Shown here: in pieces, positions 44,501 to 54,296 of the stretch
How positions within the stretch are numbered: the stretch's first letter is position 1
How the letters are laid out: each line of letters opens with the position of its first letter
Source: Roseomonas fluvialis
GTDB lineage: Bacteria; Pseudomonadota; Alphaproteobacteria; Acetobacterales; Acetobacteraceae
DNA: 64,000 nt
NCBI RefSeq assembly: GCF_022846615.1
Contig: NZ_AP025637.1
Coordinates: forward strand, 1,947,001 to 2,011,000
Reading direction: 5' to 3'
The notes under the pieces: generated by a model
Seen by the model: the letters and a program-made list of their open reading frames with translations, nothing else
Told to the model about the DNA's origin: nothing
The model's database searches: none
Program-made: the position numbers and the translations under genes

Positions 44501-45627
44501 GCGCGACCGAGACCGTCCGTACCTCCTTCTCCGAATTCCTGTCGCCCACCGAGGAACTGCTCGAGGAAGCGCGCCGCGGGCGCATGTTCATCCTGGTGGA
44601 TGACGAGGACCGCGAGAACGAGGGCGACCTCGTCATCCCCGCGCAATTCGCCACACCTGACGCCATCAACTTCATGGCCCGCTTCGCCCGCGGGCTGATC
44701 TGCCTGGCCATGACGCGCTCGCGCGTCGACCAGCTCGGCCTGCCGCTGATGGCGCAGTCGAACGGCACCCGCCACCAGACCGCCTTCACCGTCTCCATCG
44801 AGGCACGCGACGGTGTCACCACTGGCATCTCCGCCGCCGACCGCTCGCGCACCGTGGCGGTCGCGATCAACCCGGAACTCGGGCGCGAGCATATCGTCAC
44901 CCCCGGCCATGTCTTCCCGCTGGTGGCACGCGAGGGCGGCACGCTGGTGCGCGCCGGGCACACGGAAGCCGCGGTGGATTTTGCGCGCATGGCGGGCCTC
45001 AACCCGTCCGGCGTGATCTGCGAGATCATGAATGACGACGGCACCATGGCGCGCATGCCCGACCTGGTCGCCTTCGCGCAGCATCACGGGTTGAAGCTCG
45101 GCACCATCGCCGACCTGATCGCCCATCGCCGCCGCACCGAACGCCTGGTGCAGCGCGTCGAGGACAGCACCCTGCCGCGGGCGATCGGCGGCGACTGGCG
45201 CGCCGTGGTCTATGCCAGCACGGTCAGTCCCGGTGAGCACTTGGCCCTGGTCAAGGGTGACATCACCGGGACGGAACCGGTGCTGGTGCGCATGCACGCC
45301 GCCTCGCTCATCAACGACCTGGTGGCGGGGCGCACGCTCGGCGAATTGCACGGCGCGATGCGCATGATCGCCGAGGCCGGTCGCGGCGTCGTGGTGCTGC
45401 TGCGCGACGGCCGCGCCGATGGCCTGTCCGACCAGATCCGCCGCGGCCGCGGACGCACGCTCGCGCCGGAATTGCGCGACTACGGCATCGGCGCGCAGAT
45501 CCTGGCCGATCTCGGCCTGTCGCGCATCATCCGCCTGTCCAACCATCCCCGCCCGATCGTCGGCCTCGAAGGCTATGGGCTCGAGGATGTCGAGACACGC
45601 CCCATCGCATCGGACACTGCATCTTGA
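44497..45627 (+). CDS. ribB: DHBP synthase with a degenerate GTP cyclohydrolase II domain (RibBX type)
   Basis: A 376-residue fusion. Residues 1 to about 205 are a full 3,4-dihydroxy-2-butanone 4-phosphate synthase: VDDEDRENEGDLVIPA, RHQTAFTVSIEA and TPGHVFPLVAREGG. The second half looks like GTP cyclohydrolase II but lacks its zinc site: where RibA has a Cys followed by a CxC pair, this protein reads VRMHAASLINDLVAGRTLGE with no cysteine. It should therefore make only the butanone precursor, matching the proteobacterial RibBX variant. A true RibA must be encoded elsewhere. It starts with TTG overlapping the ribE stop. Confidence 0.9.
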   Translation: MSATETVRTSFSEFLSPTEELLEEARRGRMFILVDDEDRENEGDLVIPAQFATPDAINFMARFARGLICLAMTRSRVDQLGLPLMAQSNGTRHQTAFTVSIEARDGVTTGISAADRSRTVAVAINPELGREHIVTPGHVFPLVAREGGTLVRAGHTEAAVDFARMAGLNPSGVICEIMNDDGTMARMPDLVAFAQHHGLKLGTIADLIAHRRRTERLVQRVEDSTLPRAIGGDWRAVVYASTVSPGEHLALVKGDITGTEPVLVRMHAASLINDLVAGRTLGELHGAMRMIAEAGRGVVVLLRDGRADGLSDQIRRGRGRTLAPELRDYGIGAQILADLGLSRIIRLSNHPRPIVGLEGYGLEDVETRPIASDTAS

Positions 45628-46109
45628 GCACCCTCGATTCCCCCGAGCGCGGCGCCGCCACGCTGGCCGGGCCGGCCCCGCGTATCCTGGTCATCGCCGC
45701 GCCCTACTACCGCGACGTGGTGGACGGCATGCGCCATGGCGCCGAACGCGTCCTGGCCGACGTCGCCGCGACCATCGAGACGGTCGAGGTCGCCGGCGCC
45801 TACGAACTGCCCGGCGCACTGGCCATGGCGTTGGCCTCGCCGCGCCGCTGGGACGGCTTCCTGCTGCTCGGTTGCGTCGTGAAGGGCGAGACCGACCACT
45901 ACACCTTCATCTGCGACGCCATCTGTCATGGCGTGATGGACCTCTCGACGAAGCACGCGGCGGCGATCGGCTTCGGTCTGCTGACGGTGGACAGCCTGGC
46001 GCAGGCCGAGGCGCGTTCGCGCGACGACCGCATGAACAAGGGCGCCGAGGCGGCGCATGCCGTGCTGACGCAGATCGGCATCGCCCGTGGCTGGGGCATC
46101 GCGGGATGA
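45624..46109 (+). CDS. ribH: 6,7-dimethyl-8-ribityllumazine synthase
   Basis: A 161-residue lumazine synthase joining the butanone phosphate and the pyrimidine product of RibD. GAYELPGALAMAL, GCVVKGETDHY and the C-terminal NKGAEAAHAVL are diagnostic. The start is a TTG overlapping the preceding stop (TTGA), the second such junction in the operon, which implies coupled translation. Confidence 0.95.
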   Translation: MSTLDSPERGAATLAGPAPRILVIAAPYYRDVVDGMRHGAERVLADVAATIETVEVAGAYELPGALAMALASPRRWDGFLLLGCVVKGETDHYTFICDAICHGVMDLSTKHAAAIGFGLLTVDSLAQAEARSRDDRMNKGAEAAHAVLTQIGIARGWGIAG

Positions 46110-46600
46110 GCCAGCGCCAGAATCCGGCCGGCCGCCCGCGCACCGGCGCGCGCGTCGCCGCCGTGCAGGCCCTGTTCCAGTCCGAGCAGACCGGGGAGAG
46201 CGCCGAGACCGTCGCCGACCAGTTCATCCGCCACCGCATCGGCGCCGGGGAGGGCGCGGAAGGCTTCGACGAAGGCGCCGTGCCGCTCGCGCATATCCCG
46301 CTGTTCGAAGCCATCCTGCGCGCCGCCGCCACCGGGGCCGAGGCCGGCGATGCCGAGATCCGCGCACATCTGAACAAGGACTGGACGCTCGAGCGCCTCG
46401 ACCCCGTGCTGCGCGCCGTGCTGCGCGCCGCCGCGGCGGAATTGCTGGCGGCGAAGGACCCGCCCGCGCGGGTGGTGATCAACGAATACCTCGATGTCGT
46501 GCGCGGCTTCCTTGATGAGGACACGGCACGCTTCGCCAATGGCGTGCTCGACGCCATGGCCCACGCGCTGCGCCCGCAGGAGTTCGGGGCGGCGCAGTGA
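46106..46600 (+). CDS. nusB: Transcription antitermination factor NusB
   Basis: A 164-residue NusB. ARVAAVQALFQSEQTGE at the start and PARVVINEYLDVVRGFLDED near residue 120 are characteristic. It binds boxA RNA with S10 in rRNA antitermination. It overlaps ribH by four bases (ATGA) and thiL by a GTGA; ribH-nusB-thiL is a conserved bacterial order. Confidence 0.93.
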   Translation: MSQRQNPAGRPRTGARVAAVQALFQSEQTGESAETVADQFIRHRIGAGEGAEGFDEGAVPLAHIPLFEAILRAAATGAEAGDAEIRAHLNKDWTLERLDPVLRAVLRAAAAELLAAKDPPARVVINEYLDVVRGFLDEDTARFANGVLDAMAHALRPQEFGAAQ

Positions 46601-47565
46601 GCCTGCCGCCGGAATTCGCGCTGATCGCGCGGCATTTCCGGCCGCTGGCAGGGCAGGGCGCGCTCGACCTTGCCGACGACGCGGCGGTGCTGGCTGTCCC
46701 GCCCGGCCGCCACCTGGTCATCGCCGCCGATGCCATGGTCGAGGGCGTGCACTACCTCCCCGACGACCCGCCCGACACCATCGGGCGCAAGCTGCTGCGG
46801 GTGAACCTGTCGGATCTGGCGGCGATGGGTGCGGTGCCGCTCGGCTACCTGATGACGACCTCCTTCGCGCGCGGCGTCACCGAGGACTGGATCGCCGGCT
46901 TCGTCCGCGGCCTGGCGCAGGACCAAGCGGAATTCGGCCTGCAGGTGCTGGGTGGGGACACGACGGTCACGCCGGGGCCGACCTGCCTGTCGCTGACCAT
47001 CCTCGGCACGGTCGCACCCGGCGCGGCGCTGCGGCGCGACGGCGCGCGGGCGGGGGATGACGTCTGGGTCTCTGGCACGATCGGCGACGGGGCACTCGGG
47101 CTGCGGGTGCTGCGCAATGGCCTGCGTGACGACGAAGCGGGGCATCTCGCGGCGCGCTACCGGCTGCCGCAGCCGCGCCTGGCGCTGGGCCAGGCCATCG
47201 CCGGGCTCGCCCATGCCGGGATGGATGTGTCGGACGGCCTGGTGCAGGACCTCGGCCACCTGTGCCGCGCGGCGGGGTGCGGGGCGGAGATCGCGGCCGA
47301 TGCGCTGCCGCTTTCGCCGGCCGCACGCGCGTGCTTCGCCGCCGATCCGGCGTTGATGTCCACGATCCTCACCGGCGGGGACGATTACGAATTGCTGTTC
47401 ACCGCGGCGCCGGCGGCGGCGCCGGCCATCACGGCCGCGGCAGACCGCGTGGGCACGCCCGTGTTGCGCATCGGGCGCATGGTTGCCGGCCCGCCGGCGG
47501 TGCTGGTGCGTGATGCCGCGGGCGCTGCGATCGACCTGCGGCGCGAGGGCTGGAGCCACTTCTGA
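46597..47565 (+). CDS. thiL: Thiamine-monophosphate kinase
   Basis: A 322-residue ThiL, phosphorylating thiamine phosphate to thiamine diphosphate. DLADDAAVLAVPPG, AADAMVEGVHYLPDD, RVNLSDLAAMGAVPLGY, MDVSDGLVQDLGHLC and GGDDYELLFT are the family motifs. Translation starts at a GTG overlapping the nusB stop. Last gene of the riboflavin-nusB-thiL unit. Confidence 0.94.
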   Translation: MSLPPEFALIARHFRPLAGQGALDLADDAAVLAVPPGRHLVIAADAMVEGVHYLPDDPPDTIGRKLLRVNLSDLAAMGAVPLGYLMTTSFARGVTEDWIAGFVRGLAQDQAEFGLQVLGGDTTVTPGPTCLSLTILGTVAPGAALRRDGARAGDDVWVSGTIGDGALGLRVLRNGLRDDEAGHLAARYRLPQPRLALGQAIAGLAHAGMDVSDGLVQDLGHLCRAAGCGAEIAADALPLSPAARACFAADPALMSTILTGGDDYELLFTAAPAAAPAITAAADRVGTPVLRIGRMVAGPPAVLVRDAAGAAIDLRREGWSHF

Positions 47566-47829
47566 TCCGTCGCACCCGGCGGTTCGGCCGCTGGGCCGCG
47601 CGCCGCCCGGGCGCGCGCCGTGCGCGGCCTTCGCGTTGCGACGCATGGTCATCGTCTCTCGCGCTTCGGGTCCGGTCGGTCTGCGGCAGGCCGCCGCCGG
47701 GCGGTGCGCGTGGCGCATCGCCCGGCGCGCAGGGCAGGGCTGCGGTCCCCGCCCTTTGCGCAACAGCGCATGTTCCGGCATCTGTCATGGCAAGCCGCGC
47801 CACCGCCCGGCGCCGCCCGAGGAACGCCC

Positions 47830-49029
47830 GTGCCCGACACCACCGACCCCGCGCGCATGAAGCGCAATGTCTGGCTGCTGTTCTGCTGCCAGGCGCTGAT
47901 GGGTGCGAGCATGATCGGCCAGGTGGCCATGGGCGCGCTGATCGGCCATTCGCTGGCCGAGGACAAGGCGCTCGCGACCCTGCCCATGGCGCTGCAGATG
48001 CTGGCCACGATGTGTGCCTCGATCCCGGCCGGCATCGTGTTTGCCCGCTTCGGACGGCGTGCGGGATTCATCATGGGCGCGGCCGGTGCGCTGGCCGGGT
48101 CGCTGATCTTCGCGCTGGGCGTCTGGCGCGGGGATTTCCTGATCTATTGCCTGGGCGCGATCCCGGGTGGGCTCGGCTTCGGCATCTCGCAGCACTACCG
48201 CTTCGCCGCCGCCGAGGTCGCCACCCCGTCCTATCGTCCGCGCGCCATCGCGCTGGTGATGGCGGGGGGCATCGCCTCGGCCGTGATCGGGCCTGAACTG
48301 GTGAAGCACACCAAGGACATGCTGGTGCCCTTCCTGTTCCTGGGCACTTACCTGATGCTGGCCTTGCTGCCGCCGATCTGCATGGCGATCCTGGCGGTGG
48401 TGGACCTGCCGCCGGCGCCGCCGCGGCCCAAGGTATCGACGCCTGTGCTCGATATCATGCGCCGCCCGGCCTTCATGACTGCCGCCCTGGCGGGGATGGT
48501 GGCCTATGGCACCATGAACCTGGTGATGACCTCGACCCCGCTCGAGATGATGCTCTGCGGCTTCGGGATCGGGGCCTCCGCCACCGTCATCCAGCTGCAT
48601 GCGGTGGCGATGTTCGCGCCTGGCTTTGTCACCGGGCGGCTCATCACGCGCTTCGGGCTGCGCCAGGTGATCGTGGCGGGCGCGGTGCTCACGGCGGGCT
48701 GTGCCGTCGTCGCGGTGACCGGGCGGTCCTTCGGGCATTTCACCGTGGCGCTGGTGCTGCTGGGCATCGGCTGGAACTTCATGTTCGTGGGCGCGACCCA
48801 GCTGCTGGCGACCGCCCATGCGCCCGAGGAACGGGTGCGCGCCCAGGCGGCCAACGACGTGCTGGTGTTCGGCACGGTGGCCTGCACCGCCTTCGCCTCC
48901 GGCGCCGTGCATGCGCAGGCGGGGTGGGAGATGCTGAACCTGGTCACCGTGCCGGCGGTCATCCTGGCGCTGGCTGTGCTCGGCTGGCAGGCATGGCGCG
49001 GGCGCCAGGCGGTCGGCAGCGCGGCCTGA
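47830..49029 (+). CDS. Major facilitator superfamily transporter
   Basis: A 399-residue protein with about twelve hydrophobic segments and a basic loop after helix 2 (ARFGRRAGFIMG) that matches the MFS signature. RLITRFGLRQVIVAG repeats it in the second half. Substrate unknown. A GTG with GAGGA about eight bases upstream is chosen; an ATG nine codons downstream is possible. The 264-bp gap before it shows nothing else recognisable. Confidence 0.83.
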   Translation: MPDTTDPARMKRNVWLLFCCQALMGASMIGQVAMGALIGHSLAEDKALATLPMALQMLATMCASIPAGIVFARFGRRAGFIMGAAGALAGSLIFALGVWRGDFLIYCLGAIPGGLGFGISQHYRFAAAEVATPSYRPRAIALVMAGGIASAVIGPELVKHTKDMLVPFLFLGTYLMLALLPPICMAILAVVDLPPAPPRPKVSTPVLDIMRRPAFMTAALAGMVAYGTMNLVMTSTPLEMMLCGFGIGASATVIQLHAVAMFAPGFVTGRLITRFGLRQVIVAGAVLTAGCAVVAVTGRSFGHFTVALVLLGIGWNFMFVGATQLLATAHAPEERVRAQAANDVLVFGTVACTAFASGAVHAQAGWEMLNLVTVPAVILALAVLGWQAWRGRQAVGSAA

Positions 49030-49175
49030 CGCGCCGGCCACCAGACACCCGGCGCCGATGCGTCGGCGGTGCTGCGCAGGTTTGCCGGAGTGTCGTCAGC
49101 CGCGCCCGAGCCGTTCTGCGGCGCGTCGGGCCGGCACTTGAGACTGCGCCAGGAAGCGCACCCTCAAACCAGACT

Positions 49176-49685
49176 TCAGAAGCGGCCCCCGGTATTGGCC
49201 GGGTTTGTCGCGCCGGTCCCCGCCAGGCCGGGCCGACCGAGATTGCCGAACAGCGCCTGCAGCAGCGTGCGTTCATTGCCGGGCACGGGTGTCTCGCGCG
49301 CCACCATGGCCACGTTGCGCCCGTCGGCAGCGCCGAGTTCGCGGATGCTGCTCACCACCCCCTGGCGGTTGAACGAGATGGCGACCACGCGGCGGTCCTC
49401 GACCTCAAGGAAACGGGCGGGCTGCAGCCGGGTGCGTGCGCTGATGTAGTACCAGTTGTCGTCGTCGAATGTGCTGCGGGCGGTCGGCGATCCGAGCAGC
49501 GTCTCGACATCGGTGCGGGTCTGCACGCCCGGGGTGATCTGGGTCAGCCGGTCCGGATCGATCCGGTTGCCGCGTTCGACGGGTGGCGGCCCCAGCGTGT
49601 CCGTGATCCAGCCGCAGCCGCCCAGCAGGACGACGAGTGCGAGGACTGGCAGGCGTGCGTTGACCGATCGGGTGGGGCGGGCCAT
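49176..49685 (-). CDS. bamE: Outer-membrane assembly lipoprotein BamE
   Basis: A 169-residue BamE/SmpA-type lipoprotein: signal segment with lipobox LLGGC, then RLTQITPGVQTRTDVETLLG and the WYYISARTR strand typical of the family. It stabilises the BAM complex that inserts outer-membrane proteins. An ATG seven codons upstream is also possible. Divergent from the bc1 chaperone gene, an order common in alphaproteobacteria. Confidence 0.88.
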   Translation of the reverse strand: MARPTRSVNARLPVLALVVLLGGCGWITDTLGPPPVERGNRIDPDRLTQITPGVQTRTDVETLLGSPTARSTFDDDNWYYISARTRLQPARFLEVEDRRVVAISFNRQGVVSSIRELGAADGRNVAMVARETPVPGNERTLLQALFGNLGRPGLAGTGATNPANTGGRF

Positions 49686-49752
49686 GTCCGCGGCAATAGA
49701 CAGCATGCCGCCCCCGGGTCAACCGGCTTGGCGGCCGGAGTGCCACGCCGCC

Positions 49753-50307
49753 ATGGGCCTGCTTGCCATGTTCCGCCGCCGCCCGCACGAACGGGCCGGG
49801 TTCGAGCTCTACGGCGCCGCCGTGGCCGCGGCGCGCGAGCCCCGGCTGTTCGCGGAACTCGGCGTGCCCGACACGGTCGAGGGCCGCTTCGACCTGGTCA
49901 GCCTGCATGTCGCGCTGCTGATCCGCCGCCTGCGCACCGACTCCGACCCGCGCGGCCCCGCCCTGGCCCAGGCGGTGTTCGACGCGATGTTCGCCGACAT
50001 GGACGTGAACCTGCGCGAGATGGGGGTCGGCGACTTGTCCGTCGGCAAGCGGGTGCGCGGCCTGTGGGAGGCCTTCCACGGCCGTGCCCTGGCCTATGAG
50101 GCGGCGCTCGATTCGCCCGAGGCCGGCGCCCTGGCCGAGGCGCTGGAACGCAACGTCTGGCGTGGCGAGGCCGCACCCGGCGCCCCCGCCGCGCTGGCCG
50201 GCCGCGCCCGGGCGCAGGCGGCCCACCTGGCCGGCCAGGACATCACGGCGTTGGTGGCCGGCCGCGCCACCTTCCTGCCGGTGCTGGAGGGGACCCATGG
50301 CGCCTGA
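49753..50307 (+). CDS. Ubiquinol-cytochrome c chaperone family protein (CBP3-like)
   Basis: A 184-residue protein of the ubiquinol-cytochrome c chaperone family (PF03981), needed in mitochondria for cytochrome b maturation in complex III. FDLVSLHVALLIRRLR and AQAVFDAMFADMDVNLREMG (about residues 50-95) are the diagnostic stretch. The gene overlaps the next (DUF177) start by 11 bases. Confidence 0.87.
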   Translation: MGLLAMFRRRPHERAGFELYGAAVAAAREPRLFAELGVPDTVEGRFDLVSLHVALLIRRLRTDSDPRGPALAQAVFDAMFADMDVNLREMGVGDLSVGKRVRGLWEAFHGRALAYEAALDSPEAGALAEALERNVWRGEAAPGAPAALAGRARAQAAHLAGQDITALVAGRATFLPVLEGTHGA

Positions 50308-50803
50308 ATTCTCCCGGCCCGTCTCGCTCGCCCGCCTGCCCGAGGCCGGGCGCGAGGAACACCTGCGCGCCAGCCCGGCCGAGTGCGCGGCCCTGGCGAA
50401 GCGCTTCGCGATCCCGGCCGTGGAGTGGCTGGAGGCCACGCTGCTGCTGCGCCCCGAACCCGGCGGCGGCGTCATGGTGACCGGCATGCTCCGGGCCGAT
50501 GTGGTGCAGTCCTGCGTGGTGAGCCTCGAGCCCGTGGCGCAGCGGGTCGAGGACGCGGTGGCGCTGCGCCTGCTGCCGCCTGGCGAGGACCCCTCCGACG
50601 ACCCCGAGGGGCCGGACGAGATCCCGATCGAGGGCGACACCGCCGACCTCGGCGAGGCAATGGCCGAGCAGCTGGCCCTGGCACTCGACCCCTATCCGCG
50701 CGCCCCGGGCGCCGAACTGCCGGCCGAGATCACCGGCGATGGCACGGGTGGCGCGTTCGGGGCGCTGGCCGCGCTGCGCCGCCCCGGCGGCACGCAGGGC
50801 TAA
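50297..50803 (+). CDS. DUF177/YceD family protein
   Basis: A 168-residue acidic DUF177 protein; VSLEPVAQRVEDAVALRLLP and an acidic region (PSDDPEGPDEIPIEGDTADL) then ALALDPYPRAPG are typical. YceD-like proteins sit next to rpmF in many bacteria and have been linked to 23S rRNA or ribosome assembly. Here rpmF follows 196 bases downstream. Confidence 0.83.
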   Translation: MAPEFSRPVSLARLPEAGREEHLRASPAECAALAKRFAIPAVEWLEATLLLRPEPGGGVMVTGMLRADVVQSCVVSLEPVAQRVEDAVALRLLPPGEDPSDDPEGPDEIPIEGDTADLGEAMAEQLALALDPYPRAPGAELPAEITGDGTGGAFGALAALRRPGGTQG

Positions 50804-50999
50804 GGGCAGATCCGGCCGGATGCATGCATCCGATCGGGTGAAGACGCGCGCGAAACCGAATGGCTGGACACGTGGCGGCGCGCCAGGGCGGGCCGAAATG
50901 GCGCCAGCCCGCGGGAAGCCTTGCGCCCGTCCGGAGCGGGTGGTAATGCCCCGCCCTCCCGCTATCCTGCACGTTGATTGATGAAAGAGGCTCGGCACC

Positions 51000-51200
51000 A
51001 TGGCCGTTCCGAAGAAGAAGGTTTCGCCCTCCCGCCGCGGCATGCGCCGCAGCCACGAGGCGCTGAGCGTGCCCTCCTACCAGGAGTGCTCCAATTGCGG
51101 CGAGCTGAAGCGCCCGCACCACGTCTGCTCCCATTGCGGGCACTATGACGGGCGCGAGGTCGTGGCCGCCGAGCGCGTGGGCCAGACCATCCGCAGCTGA
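51000..51200 (+). CDS. rpmF: Ribosomal protein bL32
   Basis: A 66-residue bL32. [20 protein letters not shown] is the standard start. CSNC and CSHC (about residues 31-47) form the zinc-binding form of the protein. Located before plsX and fabH, a conserved arrangement. Confidence 0.96.
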   Translation: MAVPKKKVSPSRRGMRRSHEALSVPSYQECSNCGELKRPHHVCSHCGHYDGREVVAAERVGQTIRS

Positions 51201-51238
51201 CGCGCGGTGAGCACGCCCGCACGCGGGGGTCACTGATC

Positions 51239-52291
51239 GTGCCGCAGGCCGCGCCGCTTTTCTCGCTCGCGATCGACGCCATGGGCGGCGACCACGCGCC
51301 CGATGTGGTGCTCGACGGGCTTGAGCTGGCGGCGGAGCGGCACCCCGATGCGCGCTTCCTGCTGGTCGGCGACGAGGCCCTGGTGGCCGGCGGGCTGGCG
51401 CGGCGCAAGCGGGCCGCGCGCGCCTGCTCGCTGCGCCACGCGCCCGATCGCATCTCATCGGACCTGAAGCCGACCGCTGCGCTGCGCATCCGCAATTCGT
51501 CGATGCGCATGGCGATCGACGCCGTCGCGACCGGCGAGGCGGCGGGCATCGTCTCGGCCGGCAATACCGGCGCGCTGATGGCGCTGTCCAAGATCGTCAT
51601 CAAGACCATGCCCGAGATCGACCGGCCGGCGTTGGCCGCGATCGGGCCCTCGGCGCGCGGCGACGTGGTGCTGCTCGACCTCGGCGCCAATGTGCAGTGC
51701 GATGCGCGTAACCTCGTTGAATTCGCCGTGATGGGCGATGCGTTCGCGCGCGCCGTGCTCGGCCTCACCAGCCCGTCGATCGGCCTGCTGAACGTGGGGT
51801 CGGAGGAGCTGAAGGGCGATGACCGCGTGCGTGCGGCGGCCGAGGTGCTGCGCGATTCGCATATCGGCGCGCAGTTCCGCGGCTTCGTCGAAGGCCACGA
51901 CATCACCGCCGGCACCACGGATGTGATCGTGACCGACGGCTTCACTGGCAATGTCGCGCTGAAAACCGGAGAGGGCGCGCTCAAGCTGATGCGCGACCTG
52001 CTGCGCCAGGTGTTCACCTCCAGCGTGCCGGCGCGGCTCGGCTACCTGCTGGCGCGCCCGGCCCTCGACCGGCTGCGCGAATGGATGGACCCGCGCCGGT
52101 ACAACGGCGCGATCCTGATCGGGTTGAACGGCGTGGTCGTGAAGTCCCATGGCGGGGCGGATGCGCTCGGCTTCGCACATGCCGTCGATGTCGCGATGGA
52201 CATGGTGACGCACGGCTTCAACGAGCGTATCCGTGAGGGCCTGACTCGCCTGTCCACGGCCGGCCCGCGCGTCGCGGCCGACCCTCGCTGA
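51239..52291 (+). CDS. plsX: Phosphate acyltransferase PlsX
   Basis: A 350-residue PlsX that makes acyl-phosphate from acyl-ACP for phospholipid synthesis. LAIDAMGGDHAPDVVLDG near the start, SAGNTGALMALSK and VTDGFTGNVALKTGEG are diagnostic. A GTG start is used, the closest to the conserved N-terminus. fabH follows after 14 bases. Confidence 0.95.
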   Translation: MPQAAPLFSLAIDAMGGDHAPDVVLDGLELAAERHPDARFLLVGDEALVAGGLARRKRAARACSLRHAPDRISSDLKPTAALRIRNSSMRMAIDAVATGEAAGIVSAGNTGALMALSKIVIKTMPEIDRPALAAIGPSARGDVVLLDLGANVQCDARNLVEFAVMGDAFARAVLGLTSPSIGLLNVGSEELKGDDRVRAAAEVLRDSHIGAQFRGFVEGHDITAGTTDVIVTDGFTGNVALKTGEGALKLMRDLLRQVFTSSVPARLGYLLARPALDRLREWMDPRRYNGAILIGLNGVVVKSHGGADALGFAHAVDVAMDMVTHGFNERIREGLTRLSTAGPRVAADPR

Positions 52292-52305
52292 AAGCATCGA
52301 CGTCC

Positions 52306-53286
52306 ATGGTTCTGCGCGCGACCATCGCCGGCTGCGGCGCTTATTTGCCGGAACGGCGCGTGTCGAACGACGAACTCGCGGCGATGCATGGCCTCGATAC
52401 CTCCGACGCCTGGATCCGCGAACGCACCGGCATCGGCTTCCGCCACCTGGCCGCGCCGAACGAGACCGCATCCGACATGGGCGCGGCCGCGGCGCGCGAC
52501 GCGCTGGCCCATGCCGGCGTCGATGCATCCGAGGTCGATGCCATCCTGGTCGCGACCTCCACCCCCGATTCCGCCTTTCCCGCGACCGCGGTGCGCATCC
52601 AGGCCAGGATCGGCGCGACGCGCGGCTTCGCCTTCGACATGGCGGCGGCCTGCACTGGCTTCGTCTATGCGCTGGGTGTCGCCGACAGCCTGATCCGCGC
52701 CGGCCAGGCGCGCTGCGTCCTGGTGACCGGGACCGAGGTCTATTCGCGCATCCTCGACTGGACCGACCGCGGCACCTGCGTGCTGTTCGGCGATGGCGCC
52801 GGCGCGGTGCTGCTGCGCGCGGAACAGGCTGCCGGCACCACGGCGGACCGCGGCATCCTGTCCTGCCACCTGCATGCAGATGGCCGCCACGGCGACATCC
52901 TGCACATCGAGGGTGGCGCGGGTTCCACCGGCGGGCCAGGCGTTCTGCGCATGGCGGGAAAGGAAGTGTTCCGCCACGCTGTCACCAAGTTGGCGGCGGT
53001 GGTCGATGAGGCGCTGGCCGCGAACGGCATGACCCATGCCGACATCAACTGGTTGGTGCCGCACCAGGCGAATGCCCGCATCATCGAGGCGATGGGCCGC
53101 AAGCTGCACCTGCCGGCCGAGCGCGTGGTGGTCACGGTGGAACGCCACGCCAATACTTCGGCCGCGTCGATTCCGCTGGCGCTGGCCGAGGCGCGGCGCG
53201 ACGGGCGCATCGCCGATGGCGACCTGGTGGTGATGGAAGCGATCGGCGGCGGACTCACCTGGGGTGCGGCGCTGGCGCGCTTCTGA
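52306..53286 (+). CDS. fabH: 3-oxoacyl-ACP synthase III
   Basis: A 326-residue FabH starting fatty acid synthesis by condensing acetyl-CoA and malonyl-ACP. The catalytic triad is visible: Cys116 in AAACTGF, His253 in VPHQAN and Asn283 in [11 protein letters not shown]. Lies in the rpmF-plsX-fabH lipid gene group. Confidence 0.96.
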   Translation: MVLRATIAGCGAYLPERRVSNDELAAMHGLDTSDAWIRERTGIGFRHLAAPNETASDMGAAAARDALAHAGVDASEVDAILVATSTPDSAFPATAVRIQARIGATRGFAFDMAAACTGFVYALGVADSLIRAGQARCVLVTGTEVYSRILDWTDRGTCVLFGDGAGAVLLRAEQAAGTTADRGILSCHLHADGRHGDILHIEGGAGSTGGPGVLRMAGKEVFRHAVTKLAAVVDEALAANGMTHADINWLVPHQANARIIEAMGRKLHLPAERVVVTVERHANTSAASIPLALAEARRDGRIADGDLVVMEAIGGGLTWGAALARF

Positions 53287-53525
53287 CCGGACGCCGCAGC
53301 CCGGTGGATCGCAAAGTCTCCTCCGGAGCCATATCGGATCGCGCATCGGCGCGATCCGCGCGCACAGGGCGCGACCATACCCAACCTGCCCGCGGCGCCT
53401 GGCGCCGCTGTGCACGGCGCGCAAGCCAAGCCGGCGCGTGCCGGCGCCTGAGGGCAATACCTGTTGACCTCCGCCCGGCTTACCGGTTTTCTTGCAGGAT
53501 CAAGTACCTGCGGGGCAATGACGGC

Positions 53526-53831
53526 ATGAACACGGTCACGCGCGCGCAACTGGCCGAGGCGGTCTACGCCAGTGTCGGTTTGTCCCGCAACGAAAGCGCC
53601 GCCTTGCTCGAGACGGTCCTCGAACGCATGTCCGCCGCGCTCGAGGCGGGCGAGCCGGTCAAGATCTCCGCCTTCGGCACCTTCCTGGTGCGGCAGAAGG
53701 GCCAGCGCGTGGGCCGCAACCCCAAGACCGGCATCGAGGTGCCGATCCTGCCGCGCAAGGTGCTGTCCTTCCGCCCGTCGCAGGTGCTCAAGGCGCGCAT
53801 CAACAACGAACCGGTGGGCAGCGACGAATGA
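53526..53831 (+). CDS. ihfA: Integration host factor, alpha subunit
   Basis: A 101-residue HU/IHF protein. [20 protein letters not shown], the dimer region [14 protein letters not shown] and [14 protein letters not shown] (the DNA-minor-groove arm) fit IhfA rather than HU, as does its position after fabH and before a MerR-like gene. It bends DNA in recombination and transcription and could also serve integration of the element at 10.6-21.1 kb. The 239-bp gap before it shows a weak TTGACC-type promoter box at 53463. Confidence 0.92.
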   Translation: MNTVTRAQLAEAVYASVGLSRNESAALLETVLERMSAALEAGEPVKISAFGTFLVRQKGQRVGRNPKTGIEVPILPRKVLSFRPSQVLKARINNEPVGSDE

Positions 53832-54250
53832 GCGACGACCTGCCCGAGGCCGAGGCCCGTACCAAGACCCGCAAGGCGCCCACTGCCTTCCGCACCATCA
53901 GCGAGGTGGCGGACGACCTGCACATCCCGCAGCACGTGCTGCGCTTCTGGGAAACCAAGTTCCCGCAGCTCAAGCCGCTCAAGCGCGGCGGCGGGCGGCG
54001 CTACTACCGGCCCGAGGACATCGCGCTGCTGCGGCGCATCTCCGACCTGCTCTACACCCAGGGCTACACGATCAAGGGCGTGCAGCGCCTGCTGCGCGAC
54101 GGCACCGACGAAGGCCCGCAGGCGGCCACCGCGGAACTGCCGCTGGGGGACCCGCCGCCGGCCGCCGAGGAGCAGGAGATGGCCGCGCTGCGCGCAGCGC
54201 TCGCCGAGCTCGAGGACATCGCCCGCGCGCTGCGCGCGATGTCGGCCTGA
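53828..54250 (+). CDS. MerR-family transcriptional regulator
   Basis: A 140-residue protein with an N-terminal MerR helix-turn-helix ([20 protein letters not shown], about 22-41, and [19 protein letters not shown]) and a short acidic tail with a helix. No effector-binding cysteines. Overlaps ihfA by four bases; ihfA-merR is a conserved pair. Target genes unknown. Confidence 0.88.
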   Translation: MSDDLPEAEARTKTRKAPTAFRTISEVADDLHIPQHVLRFWETKFPQLKPLKRGGGRRYYRPEDIALLRRISDLLYTQGYTIKGVQRLLRDGTDEGPQAATAELPLGDPPPAAEEQEMAALRAALAELEDIARALRAMSA

Positions 54251-54296
54251 GGGGGTTTCACGCCGGCGTCGCGGGTGCTACACCGCGCGCCTCGGT

